The notes beneath the pieces were generated by a model, which was not told where the DNA came from, did no database searches, and saw nothing but the letters and a program-made list of their open reading frames with translations. 64,000 nucleotides of DNA from Tissierellia bacterium (lineage in GTDB: Bacteria; Bacillota; Clostridia; Tissierellales; Tepidimicrobiaceae), in NCBI GenBank assembly GCA_012735215.1, contig JAAYHX010000006.1, forward strand, positions 1 to 64,000, read 5' to 3'. The translations under genes were made by a program, and so were the position numbers. Positions 1-8,042 of the stretch are shown here, in pieces (the stretch's first letter is position 1; each line of letters opens with the position of its first letter).

Positions 1-360
1 ATTGCACACGATTTTATTTCTGAAGATTATTGGAGGTCAAACTATGATTATGTAAAGAAGATTTTACCAGAATCTAGTGTTTTTGTTTATGAAGAAGATG
101 GTGAAATAAAAGGATTCATAGGGATTACGGAAGAGTCATATATTGCAGGACTATTTGTTGCTACTCAATATCAGTCTAATGGAATAGGAAGTAGATTGAT
201 TGAAAAATGTAAGGAATATTATCCGATTTTAAAATTAGATGTTTATGCCAAGAATTTAAAAGCGATAACATTTTATAAAAAACATGGATTTAAAATAGAG
301 GGAGAAAGAGAAAATGATGAAACTAAGGAAATAGAGTATTCAATGATATGGAAACTATAA
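1..360 (+). CDS. GNAT family N-acetyltransferase, 5' end cut off by the window
   Basis: The reading frame is open from base 1 to the TAA at 358-360 and encodes the last 119 residues of a GNAT acetyltransferase, which moves an acetyl group from acetyl-CoA to an amine. The acetyl-CoA loop is visible as QSNGIGSRLI, and the C-terminal part has the usual N-x-x-A-x-x-F-Y-x-K-x-G-F pattern (NLKAITFYKKHGF). The start codon and N-terminal strand lie outside the window. The substrate cannot be told from sequence. A terminator hairpin follows at 524-561. Confidence 0.85.
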   Translation: MAHDFISEDYWRSNYDYVKKILPESSVFVYEEDGEIKGFIGITEESYIAGLFVATQYQSNGIGSRLIEKCKEYYPILKLDVYAKNLKAITFYKKHGFKIEGERENDETKEIEYSMIWKL

Positions 361-523
361 TAAAATCAAACTTTATTGTAATGGTATATTCTTTATATTT
401 TATTCAATTGATAATTTCTTTTCATATAAATTAGAAAAATATTTCTTGATCTTAACTCTAATTCCTAAATCCTGTACTATGTACTAACAAAATTAAGTTC
501 TTCAACAAGTAACAAAGTTATTC

Positions 524-561
524 AAAAGTAGGAGAAAATCCAAGGTATCTCCTACTTTTTT
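524..561 (+). terminator. Rho-independent terminator
   Basis: A perfect 12-base inverted repeat (524-535 with 548-559, AAAAGTAGGAGA and its complement) is followed by a T-run. It lies 160 bases behind the partial acetyltransferase gene and probably ends its transcript. Confidence 0.75.
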
Positions 562-743
562 ATATTCGTACTTATTTTCGCCTATTCCCCAACCCGTTGA
601 AATTACTGTGTTATGTATTTTAAATTTATAACCCTATCCCTCATACCCCAATTTTGTTGAAAAACTTTATTTTCAGGTTACAATTATCCTCACCAAACAA
701 ACTCCTTTCATTTTGCAAAATTTCAAAGCAAAAAAGTTTTTTC

Positions 744-918
744 AAAAACATGGTTTAATAGGGACAAGGAAAACCTTATAAACCATGTTTTTTATTATGG
801 TTTACTCCACATTTATTATAGGGAAAATGGGGATAAGGTTTATAAAAGTACAAGAAGGGTGTGAATAAGTTGTAAGGTTGTAGATGTTTTAATAGAATAT
901 ATGGTGTAAAATAAAGGT
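744..918 (+). repeat. Diverged repeat module, copy A (hairpin plus conserved upstream box)
   Basis: Nothing coding was recognised in the 630 bases from 361 to 990. This part holds a 14-base perfect hairpin with a T-run (744-757 with 779-792) and, at 865-918, a block that recurs at 5178-5229: ATAAGTT, then TGTAGATGTTTT, then GTGTAAAATAAAGGT. Copy B (5067-5229) has the same order, hairpin first and box last, and nearly the same length. Both copies end 50-75 bases before a gene start. The box could hold a promoter (TAAAAT as a -10 candidate) or an operator; that is inference. Confidence 0.5.
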
Positions 919-990
919 ATGTGGTACATATGATCAGCTTGCTGTGATAAAACCATAAGAAAATATATGATAAATAGGGTGTATATAGCT

Positions 991-1482
991 ATGAATAGCC
1001 TTCGCAAAGAAGTAATTGATGTCATGGATAGTATGAAGATTCAATATGATATTACTGAACATCCACCAGTGTATACTATAGAGGAAATGGATAAATTAAA
1101 TATTGACATTTATAATCAAGTAGTTAAAAACTTATTTGTTCGAGATGATAAAAAGAAAAAGTACTACTTGATAGTTCTACAAAAGGATAAGAAGGTTAAT
1201 TTGAAAGAAGTTAGGAATCAACTGAATTGTAGACCTTTAACTTTTGCGTCAGAAGAAGATCTGAATAAATATATGGGATTAAGCAAAGGCTCTGTAAGCC
1301 CCTTTGGCATTCTAAATGATACCGACTGTAGGGTAGAAGTGATTTTCGACAAAAGTGTATTATCATTTGAACGTATCGGAGTTCATCCAAATGATAATAC
1401 AGCAACTGTTTGGATTAATCCCAAGGATTTAGAATTAATCATAAACAGCCACGGTAATAGAATTAGTTATATTAATATTTAA
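991..1482 (+). CDS. YbaK/PrdX-type aminoacyl-tRNA deacylase domain protein
   Basis: This protein of about 163 residues belongs to the YbaK/ProXp family, which hydrolyses mischarged aminoacyl-tRNA in trans. The N-terminal pattern (YDITEHPPVYTIEEM) and the segments KNLFVRDDKKKKYYLIVL and SVSPFGILND are typical of the PrdX branch, whose genes often sit beside D-proline reductase clusters in Clostridia; no prd gene is present here. The ATG at 991 is preferred over 967 because an AGGGTG ribosome site lies 9 bases upstream. It is monocistronic, behind repeat module copy A. tRNA specificity cannot be deduced. Confidence 0.8.
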   Translation: MNSLRKEVIDVMDSMKIQYDITEHPPVYTIEEMDKLNIDIYNQVVKNLFVRDDKKKKYYLIVLQKDKKVNLKEVRNQLNCRPLTFASEEDLNKYMGLSKGSVSPFGILNDTDCRVEVIFDKSVLSFERIGVHPNDNTATVWINPKDLELIINSHGNRISYINI

Positions 1483-1576
1483 ATTATTGATGAAGCTGAA
1501 AAGGATGCATTTTATAAGTAGTGGGGATAGAAAAAAGTAATAAATTTTTCAGGGTTATTTTAGAGGAGATCTTTTA

Positions 1577-1957
1577 TTGATTTTCACAGGCGATGGTAGC
1601 TTGGCAAGGCATGAGTTTGGAATAATAGATTCCTTTGAAGAAAACAAATGGTATGATACATATGAACCTGATAAATATAATTGTATTTCTGTGGATGATT
1701 ATTTTATAGAGGAAATAATAGCAAGGTATTATAAAGAGTTGACGGCTATAAAAACATACTTTGTAATTTCAACACAGATAGGTAAGGGATTGGATGAAGC
1801 AGGGGTAACCATCATTCCTCCAGAATCCCTTGGACAGTTCAGGGATCTTATCATAAAGGCAAATAGCCACTTAAAGTCAAATGAACTTCAAATTCTTATT
1901 AAAATAATATCAGAGGCTATAGGGGAGAATAAGCACTTAATTCACTTTGGCATCTAG
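1577..1957 (+). CDS. Hypothetical protein, 126 residues
   Basis: The family is not recognised. A TTG start is preceded by GAGGAG at 8 bases, so translation is plausible. The protein is soluble and acidic, with no signal peptide or membrane segment. Its first half has many aromatic residues (KWYDTYEPDKYNCISVDDYF) and its second half looks helical. It reads in the same direction as its small neighbours, with about 95 bases before it and 55 after. A role as a small immunity- or effector-associated protein cannot be excluded or supported. Confidence 0.6.
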   Translation: MIFTGDGSLARHEFGIIDSFEENKWYDTYEPDKYNCISVDDYFIEEIIARYYKELTAIKTYFVISTQIGKGLDEAGVTIIPPESLGQFRDLIIKANSHLKSNELQILIKIISEAIGENKHLIHFGI

Positions 1958-2012
1958 CACTATGAAGGGTATCATTGTGAAATAATAATAATTTAAGGGA
2001 GGGGGTTAACCA

Positions 2013-2249
2013 ATGGAGTTTTTTATGGCACTATTTATTTTTCCATTAATATCATTCCTATTTGGAATAATTGGTCAGATATTAATAAAGAAAATATATA
2101 TAGTTGTTGGAATAACTTTTTTAGGATGGTTTATTGCTACCTTTACAATATTTAATGAAAGTTTCCTAATATGGGTATTTATTTATTCATTATTGGCTCT
2201 TCTGGGAGCACTGATAGCAGGTGCAATTCAAAAATATAGGAAAAAATAG
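2013..2249 (+). CDS. Small membrane protein, 78 residues
   Basis: Residues 1-20, about 26-48 and 50-70 are almost entirely hydrophobic, giving two to three membrane segments, followed by a basic tail (IQKYRKK) that should remain in the cytoplasm. A strong ribosome site (GGGAGGGGG) lies 7 bases before the ATG. No family was recognised. It stands in a run of small genes between 1577 and 2506 and may be cotranscribed with them. Confidence 0.6.
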   Translation: MEFFMALFIFPLISFLFGIIGQILIKKIYIVVGITFLGWFIATFTIFNESFLIWVFIYSLLALLGALIAGAIQKYRKK

Positions 2250-2305
2250 GACATATAATTTATAAAACATAAAGTTAATAAAATATATTTAAAGGGGGAA
2301 AAAAG

Positions 2306-2506
2306 TTGGATAGGTGGGAATACAAAACCATTAAATTTGCCTTGAAAGGTTTTACTGGAGGAATATTAGAGACAGAGGATTTTGATTATGAGCTTAATAA
2401 GTATGGCAGTCAAGGCTGGGAGCTGGTATCTTGCTTTACATCTAATTCAAGTTATGGTTATAGTAGAGATGCAATAGCAGTCTTTAAAAGAAAAAGCAGG
2501 CTGTAG
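2306..2506 (+). CDS. DUF4177 domain-containing protein
   Basis: This 66-residue protein matches the small DUF4177 family by its opening WEYKTIKF, the central LNKYGSQGWELVS and the closing AVFKRK, a compact fold of unknown function. The TTG start at 2306 follows AAAGGGGGAAAAAAG. Between this gene and the next (2507-2684) there is only a 20-codon ATG frame at 2547 with no ribosome site, which is not called. Confidence 0.75.
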   Translation: MDRWEYKTIKFALKGFTGGILETEDFDYELNKYGSQGWELVSCFTSNSSYGYSRDAIAVFKRKSRL

Positions 2507-2684
2507 GGAAATTTAGACCAATTTAGATGGATTTATTCATTCATTTATGCTAATAGGTATCTTGGTGTTCATTATTGGATTAGTAAATATGTTATCAAAT
2601 AGGAAATAACACACTATATTAGTACTTATTCTTTATCAAATCTATACCAGCAGATAAATGCCTATTTAAAGAGGAGAGAATTTG

Positions 2685-3113
2685 ATGAAGCACATCTTGA
2701 ACTTATCTCCAACAGAAGAGGATATCTTGAAGATCCGAAAAAAATTACAAGAGTATAATTCTGCATTTTTTGAAATAAAGGATGAACCTAGATTTGTTAT
2801 TTCAGTAGTTGATGAATATGGTGAGCTGATAGGTGGAATTGTATGTACTATTGTTGGACAATGGCTGGAAATAGATTTTTTGTGGGTCAGGGATGATCAA
2901 CGAGGTAGAGGTTTAGGTAAAAAGTTGTTATTTGAAGCAGAGAGAATAGGTATGGAAAAGGGATGTAAAAAAGCATTCTTAACTACTATGAATTTTCAGG
3001 CAAAACCGTTCTATTTGAAACATGGATATAAAATCGTGTATGTTCAAAAGGAATATCCCCTAATAAATGAAAAGTACTATATGGAAAAGACATTAATTAC
3101 ACATAAAGCTTAA
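2685..3113 (+). CDS. GNAT family N-acetyltransferase
   Basis: A 142-residue single-domain acetyltransferase. The acetyl-CoA-binding motif is clear (VRDDQRGRGLGKKLL), followed by a helix and the FYLKHGYK segment near the C-terminus. The form, with EIDFLWVRDDQRGRGLG and a final YYMEKTL, resembles GNAT proteins annotated in Firmicutes as acting on small molecules, but the substrate is unknown. The ATG at 2685 is preferred over TTG 2682 because GAGGAG lies 8 bases upstream. A hairpin at 3143-3188 ends the unit. Confidence 0.85.
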   Translation: MKHILNLSPTEEDILKIRKKLQEYNSAFFEIKDEPRFVISVVDEYGELIGGIVCTIVGQWLEIDFLWVRDDQRGRGLGKKLLFEAERIGMEKGCKKAFLTTMNFQAKPFYLKHGYKIVYVQKEYPLINEKYYMEKTLITHKA

Positions 3114-3142
3114 AGTAGAAAATCCTTATTCATCAATTAGAG

Positions 3143-3188
3143 AAAGCATGGTTATTAGGTTAGTGAAAGCCTTGTAAGCCATGCTTTT
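3143..3188 (+). terminator. Rho-independent terminator
   Basis: AAAGCATGG (3143-3151) pairs with CCATGCTTT (3179-3187), followed by Ts, 30 bases behind the acetyltransferase stop. The loop and arms resemble the hairpin at 744-793 (CATGGTTA, then CCTTGTAAGCCATG), so it may belong to the same dispersed family. Confidence 0.7.
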
Positions 3189-3366
3189 TGTTAAGCTTAA
3201 GAGTAGTTAAATGTTCTAAAGTTCATTAAAGGCCATTTTTCCTATAAATAGCAAGGATGATAATTAGTATAACTTATAAGAAAATTCAATAATTATTTAA
3301 TTTTAATAAGAATTATGATATTATTTTATCGTTATGAGTTTTTGACAAAATTTGGGGGGAAAAGAT

Positions 3367-5055
3367 ATGAATAAATTGGGAATGAAAATTTTAAGAATGA
3401 TTGGATTAATATCTATTATTTCAATACTTATATTGTTATTGTCAAACTTCTTGATTTTTAGATCCATGTTTTCTAATTTACAAGCTGAATCAGAAAGTAT
3501 TGCAAATGAATCTGTAAGTTTAATTGATGTAGGTAATTTGCAAAAAGTTATTAACAGTAAATCTATGGATAGCGATGAGTATAAGGAAATACAACAGTCT
3601 ATAATAGAGTTTAAAACTGATAAGGATATCAAATACTTATACATATTGGCCAAGGGAGCAGACAATAAGGCTTATATGCTAGTGGATGCATCCTTAAATC
3701 CATTTCCTATTGGAGAAGAATATGATTTGGAAGAAGAGATGGAAGAGGCATTTAACGGGAATATATCATCTACCAGCAAGCCTGTGTCAGATGAATATGG
3801 TACATTTATTTCCGGTTATGCTCCAATAAAAAACTCTACGGGGCAGATAATTGCAATAGTTGGAGTTGATAAAGATGTAGGAAGTTTCATATATATACGA
3901 GAGACTTTCACTAAAGCAACTCTTGCAGTAGCTATAGTTATTTTGGTTATGTCTATTCTAATGAGCGTTATATTCTCAAAGAGGATTTCTTCAAGTGTTA
4001 AGGACTTAAATGATGGATTAAGCAAAATGGCAGAGGGAGATCTCACAGCTTCTATAAGAATTAATACTAAAGATGAAATTCAAACCATTGCAGAGTCCAT
4101 TGATTATGTCAGAACCAACACAATAGACACCCTTAGTAATTTAAGACAGGCTTTTGACAAGGTAACTGAAAGGATTGATAACTTATCAGCAGTGTCAGAA
4201 GAGATGGCTGAATCATCTGAAGAAGTAGCTACCACTATACAGGAAGTAGCCAATGGAATGAACTCCCAATCTGATGAAATGGCTAAGATAATTGATATTG
4301 TGTATAACTTTGGTGTGAAGATTGATCAAACAGTAAAAGACGTGGGGGAAGTGAATTCGAAAATTGAGATAGTTAATTCTAAAGTTCAAAACAGCAATAA
4401 GGATTTAGCCATGCTTGAAGTTGCCATAAAGGACATAAATACTTCCTTTTCTGATGTTAAAAATGAGATAAAAGATCTGAGTACATACTTATCTCAGATA
4501 GGAGAAGTAACGAATCTTATAAATAATATTTCAGAGCAAACAAATCTTCTTGCTTTGAATGCTGCAATAGAAGCAGCTAGGGCAGGAGAGGCAGGAAGAG
4601 GTTTTGCAGTAGTAGCTGATGAGATTAGAAAACTAGCAGAACAGTCTAAAAGCTCAGCTTCAGACATAAACAAGATGCTTCATAATGTTATGGCTAAAAG
4701 TGACCTAGTTATAAGGACTTCTGACAATATGGATGTAGAATTAAGTGATCAGATTAAAGTAATTAATTATTCTATAAACTCATTTAAGGAAGTAATAGAT
4801 AATATTGAAGAAATCATTCCCAGAATTAATTATATAAGTAATAATATGAGTCATATTGACAATGAGAAACAGGAAATAATTCAAAGTGTTGAAGCAGCTA
4901 CAGCTGTTGCAGAAGAGGTTTCTGCCTCTGCAGAACAAATAGCAGCCTCTTCCCAGGCATTAAGCGCATTTTCACAGGAGGTGGCTTCTTCAACACAGGT
5001 TTTAAGTGAACTGTCAGAAAATATGGTAGATGCTATGAAGAAATTTAAAATATAG
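3367..5055 (+). CDS. Methyl-accepting chemotaxis protein
   Basis: A 562-residue transmembrane chemoreceptor. Order: short cytoplasmic tail, membrane segment about 10-32, extracytoplasmic sensor domain about 33-185 (Cache-like by length and by [18 protein letters not shown]), second membrane segment about 190-208, HAMP linker, then a long coiled-coil signalling domain. The conserved tip that binds CheA/CheW is at about residues 389-426 ([20 protein letters not shown]). The ligand is unknown. The ATG at 3367 has a GGGGGGAAAAG ribosome site. No other chemotaxis gene is nearby. Confidence 0.95.
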   Translation: MNKLGMKILRMIGLISIISILILLLSNFLIFRSMFSNLQAESESIANESVSLIDVGNLQKVINSKSMDSDEYKEIQQSIIEFKTDKDIKYLYILAKGADNKAYMLVDASLNPFPIGEEYDLEEEMEEAFNGNISSTSKPVSDEYGTFISGYAPIKNSTGQIIAIVGVDKDVGSFIYIRETFTKATLAVAIVILVMSILMSVIFSKRISSSVKDLNDGLSKMAEGDLTASIRINTKDEIQTIAESIDYVRTNTIDTLSNLRQAFDKVTERIDNLSAVSEEMAESSEEVATTIQEVANGMNSQSDEMAKIIDIVYNFGVKIDQTVKDVGEVNSKIEIVNSKVQNSNKDLAMLEVAIKDINTSFSDVKNEIKDLSTYLSQIGEVTNLINNISEQTNLLALNAAIEAARAGEAGRGFAVVADEIRKLAEQSKSSASDINKMLHNVMAKSDLVIRTSDNMDVELSDQIKVINYSINSFKEVIDNIEEIIPRINYISNNMSHIDNEKQEIIQSVEAATAVAEEVSASAEQIAASSQALSAFSQEVASSTQVLSELSENMVDAMKKFKI

Positions 5056-5066
5056 TTTTGTAGACA

Positions 5067-5229
5067 GCCATAGGGAAAAGGTATAGAGAATGCCTTGGAA
5101 CTATGGTTTTTTATTGGCCACCATTTTTAAAAGCAGAGTGAAAACACAGCTTATTATAGCTTGAGGGAAATATTGATATAAGTTCAAATATGTAGATGTT
5201 TTGCTGGTAATATAGTGTAAAATAAAGGT
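5067..5229 (+). repeat. Diverged repeat module, copy B (terminator-like hairpin plus upstream box)
   Basis: CCATAG (5068-5073) pairs with CTATGG (5101-5106) and is followed by a T-run, so the first part probably ends the chemoreceptor transcript. The last part (5178-5229) matches 865-918: ATAAGTT, TGTAGATGTTTT and GTGTAAAATAAAGGT in the same order. The block ends 52 bases before the flavodoxin-like gene and may carry its promoter. Confidence 0.5.
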
Positions 5230-5281
5230 GTTAGTATATATTAGTAGGGTTATATAAATTAAATTACTTAGGGAGGGGACA

Positions 5282-5812
5282 ATGAAGAAGGTAGCCGTTG
5301 TGTTTAAATCCAAATATGGAAGTTCAGAAAAGTATGCAAAATGGATTGCAGAGGATGCAGGTGCTGAAGTTTTTAAAGCCGGTGAAATCAAGGTGGATAA
5401 GTTAGAAGAATACGATACTATTGTATACTGTGGAGGGCTTTATGCTGGGGGTATACTTGGCTTTTCCTTAATTAAGAAGAATTATGACAAGCTTCATGAC
5501 AAAAAGCTTATAGTGGTTGCAGTAGGCGCTACTCTAAAAACAGGTGAGGCGATAGAAGAGGTTAAGGCACAAAATCTTACAGATGAAATGAAGGATAGGG
5601 TCCAGTTTTTTCTGCTAAGAGGTGGATTAAATTATAAGAAAATGAATTTTATTGATCGATTGTTAATGTTTTTACTGGTAAAGTCAGTAAAATTGAGAAA
5701 AACAGAGAAGCTTGATGAGGATAGCAAGGCGCTAATTGCTACTTATGGTAAGGTGATTGATTTTACAAACAGAGATGCAATTGCACCAATAATTCATGCT
5801 ATTAATAGTTAG
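5282..5812 (+). CDS. Flavodoxin-domain protein, HemG-like
   Basis: A 176-residue flavodoxin-fold protein. The FMN phosphate loop is the KSKYGSSEKYA segment at residues 9-19, and IVYCGGLYAGGI is the second flavin-contacting loop. The architecture (flavodoxin domain with a basic C-terminal region containing FIDRLLMFLLVKSVKLRK) resembles the oxygen-independent protoporphyrinogen oxidase HemG branch, but in Clostridia such proteins are generic flavodoxin-like reductases, so haem biosynthesis is not implied. A GGGAGGGG ribosome site precedes the ATG. It stands alone behind repeat module copy B. Confidence 0.8.
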   Translation: MKKVAVVFKSKYGSSEKYAKWIAEDAGAEVFKAGEIKVDKLEEYDTIVYCGGLYAGGILGFSLIKKNYDKLHDKKLIVVAVGATLKTGEAIEEVKAQNLTDEMKDRVQFFLLRGGLNYKKMNFIDRLLMFLLVKSVKLRKTEKLDEDSKALIATYGKVIDFTNRDAIAPIIHAINS

Positions 5813-5883
5813 GCTTATTACTGAATAAGTGAGCTTAATGTTAGGTTTAATACATTGTTTTATATGTACCAGGGGGTGTAAAA

Positions 5884-6729
5884 TTGAGCAGGGAAGTTAG
5901 CTTTCAAGCTCGTGTCAAAAAACATATGGGGAAGTATAAAGAAAGCAATTTAGGGATTAAGGAAGACGGTATATATTATGGCAATAAAAAAGAATATAAT
6001 CATATATTACCAGCTGAAAAAAGTCTGCTTAACATAATAGAAGACTACAGAGAAGATTTTTATAATTCATGCTATAGCAAAAATCTTCAATATCATCCAT
6101 GTTTTAATCACTTAAACTCATCTCAGGCAATGTGTATTAATTTCTTTTATCCATTAATTCGAGAAAATAAAATTCAGCTAATACTAGATATACTAGGGAT
6201 AGATGATGGACAGAACAATACAATTGAAGAGGTCTGCTTTGAAAAAGAATCCCAATTGGAAGAGGGAATGTCACGGAAAACTAATTTTGACTTTTATATT
6301 AATTTAAAATCTGGTATAGAAATATTCTTTGAGATTAAATATACCGAAAGTTCCTTTGGCAAAGCTGTCAGAGATGACCGGCACAAAGAAAACTACAATA
6401 AAGTATACAAGAGAATTCTAGATAAAAATAATGCAATAAAACAAGAACATAGCAATGAAGAGTTTTTTCTTAACAATTATCAAATAATGAGAAACATCAT
6501 TCACATTAGTGATAGTGCTTATGTAGTTTTTGTATGCCCAAAGGAGAATCGTAAAATTTATCATGAAGCCTTAGAGGTAGGAAATGCTGTAATAAGAGAA
6601 GAATATTTAAACCATTTTATACTGTATGCATGGGAAGAAATGATAGAAGAATTGCTTAAAAGGCTTAATTCTAATAAATTGATAGATTACTATAGCAATG
6701 AGTTTTCTTATAAATATTTAGAATATTAA
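5884..6729 (+). CDS. PGN_0703-type PD-(D/E)XK nuclease-like protein
   Basis: A 281-residue protein with a PD-(D/E)XK nuclease core: Asp136 in TNFDFYINL and the E-x-K pair Glu150/Lys152 in FFEIKYTES. The layout resembles proteins annotated as PGN_0703 family putative restriction endonucleases. No methyltransferase or specificity gene is beside it, so a role in restriction is only inference. The TTG start at 5884 follows AGGGGGTG. It is flanked by a flavodoxin-like gene and a membrane protein gene in the same direction, without evident functional links. Confidence 0.7.
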   Translation: MSREVSFQARVKKHMGKYKESNLGIKEDGIYYGNKKEYNHILPAEKSLLNIIEDYREDFYNSCYSKNLQYHPCFNHLNSSQAMCINFFYPLIRENKIQLILDILGIDDGQNNTIEEVCFEKESQLEEGMSRKTNFDFYINLKSGIEIFFEIKYTESSFGKAVRDDRHKENYNKVYKRILDKNNAIKQEHSNEEFFLNNYQIMRNIIHISDSAYVVFVCPKENRKIYHEALEVGNAVIREEYLNHFILYAWEEMIEELLKRLNSNKLIDYYSNEFSYKYLEY

Positions 6730-6791
6730 AGCTGTGTTAAATATAACAGAAAGCTTACATAGTCAATTATAAATTAATGTGGGGGATTAAT

Positions 6792-7313
6792 ATGGAGGAA
6801 GCTAAAATCATCATAAATACGATCATGACAAAGGAAGATTATAGGAAGTTTTTATATATTGCAACCTTCAGGAGAAATAAAGTTATACTTCCTTTGCTGG
6901 GGTTGATTTCTTTGATGGGAAGCCTACTTATTAGTTTAAATGCTGGTTACTTAAACTTTTTAAGACTAATTATAGGTTGGATTGCCTTGTTTGCACTGGC
7001 AATTATAGTTGTTCTAATTAAAATTGAAAAGCGAAATGCCCAACGGATAAAAACAGATAAAACAGGTACCTTTGATAGCATTAATACTTTAAAGTTTTAT
7101 GACGATAGAATTGTAATGGAGAATAAGGCCCTTAAATCAACAGGTGAATTAAAGTATAGTCAATTCTATGCCTTAATGGAAAGTAAAGATTATTTTATTT
7201 TTTATTTGACCATAAACCAGGCATCCTTGATAAGAAAAAAGGATATAGACAATCTAAGTGAATTCAAGGAGTTTATTATTGAAAAGTTGGGGGACAGATA
7301 TAAGAGGATATAA
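6792..7313 (+). CDS. YcxB-like membrane protein
   Basis: A 173-residue protein with a short N-terminal part (TMTKEDYRKFLYIATFRR-like), two close hydrophobic segments at about 31-51 and 56-76, then a cytoplasmic C-terminal domain with the pattern FYDDRIVMEN...LKYSQFYALMESKDYFIFYLT, typical of the YcxB-like C-terminal domain. Function is unknown in this family. The ATG at 6792 is chosen because GGGGG lies just upstream; an in-frame ATG at 6777 has no ribosome site. Confidence 0.75.
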   Translation: MEEAKIIINTIMTKEDYRKFLYIATFRRNKVILPLLGLISLMGSLLISLNAGYLNFLRLIIGWIALFALAIIVVLIKIEKRNAQRIKTDKTGTFDSINTLKFYDDRIVMENKALKSTGELKYSQFYALMESKDYFIFYLTINQASLIRKKDIDNLSEFKEFIIEKLGDRYKRI

Positions 7314-7441
7314 GGGGAAAGAAGAATAACTCAAAGGGATTATGGAACTAATTTAAGGATTTATGGGAAAATAGGGACATGAAGATATTGTAGCTCTTCT
7401 TTACATTAGGGGATATGTAGAAGATACGAGGAGGCGAAGTA

Positions 7442-7876
7442 ATGGTAAGACCAATAAAATGCAGAAGGGTTAAGTTTATTCCAGAAAACACCTATTTTAT
7501 ACCCTATGGTAATGGGAAGTGTGAAGTAGAAGAGATTATCCTCAAGGTTGAAGAACTTGAAGCCATGAGGTTAAAAGATATAGAAGGACTAAATCAGGAA
7601 GAATGTGCAGAGAGTATGCAGGTATCAAGACAGACTTTTCAAAACATCATAGATAGCGCAAGAAGGAAAGTCGCTATGGCACTAGTGCAGGGCAATGCCA
7701 TACATATATGGGGAGGCCATTATACTTCAGGTTCGTGCAGATTTAAATGCCTAGACTGTGGTGAAGTCTATAGCATGAGTTATGAGAAGACTAGGCATAT
7801 ATGCCCTTCCTGTGGCTCAAATGAAGCCCTTTGTGAAAAGAAGAACAGGTTTTGTCACAGGCGGCTGGAGAGATAA
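7442..7876 (+). CDS. DUF134 (UPF0251) DNA-binding protein, copy 1
   Basis: A 144-residue protein with a sigma-70 region-4-like helix-turn-helix (LNQEECAESMQVSRQTFQNI, about residues 53-72) and a C-terminal zinc ribbon built from C99/C103/C106 and the CPSC pair near 121-124. Family members are annotated as putative DNA-binding proteins and often sit beside Mrp/NifX-type iron-sulfur genes. A paralogue lies at 47460-47891 directly behind mrp; this copy stands alone. The ATG has a GAGGCGAAG-type ribosome site. Confidence 0.85.
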   Translation: MVRPIKCRRVKFIPENTYFIPYGNGKCEVEEIILKVEELEAMRLKDIEGLNQEECAESMQVSRQTFQNIIDSARRKVAMALVQGNAIHIWGGHYTSGSCRFKCLDCGEVYSMSYEKTRHICPSCGSNEALCEKKNRFCHRRLER

Positions 7877-8042
7877 TGAAGTAGTTAATCTGCATGGTTA
7901 AATAGTATAAAAACTTAATAAAGCATTATTTATTATTTAAAATATAATAGGTCTTATGCATAGAAAATCTAAGAAAAGGTTAAATAGTGTGGATTAATGG
8001 GTATCATATTTGAAAGACCTTTTTATAAAAGGGGGTTTTTCT

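Noticed and set aside
2547-2609. 20-codon hydrophobic frame in the gap after the DUF4177 gene
   Set aside because: No ribosome site and too short to support a gene call.
5101-5391. Minus-strand frame of 96 codons opposite the flavodoxin-like gene start
   Set aside because: It runs across the repeat module and antisense to a well-supported gene, and has no family likeness.
7442-7876. The DUF134 protein as a sigma factor
   Set aside because: It has only one region-4-like helix-turn-helix plus a zinc ribbon and no region 2; the family is annotated as a DNA-binding protein.
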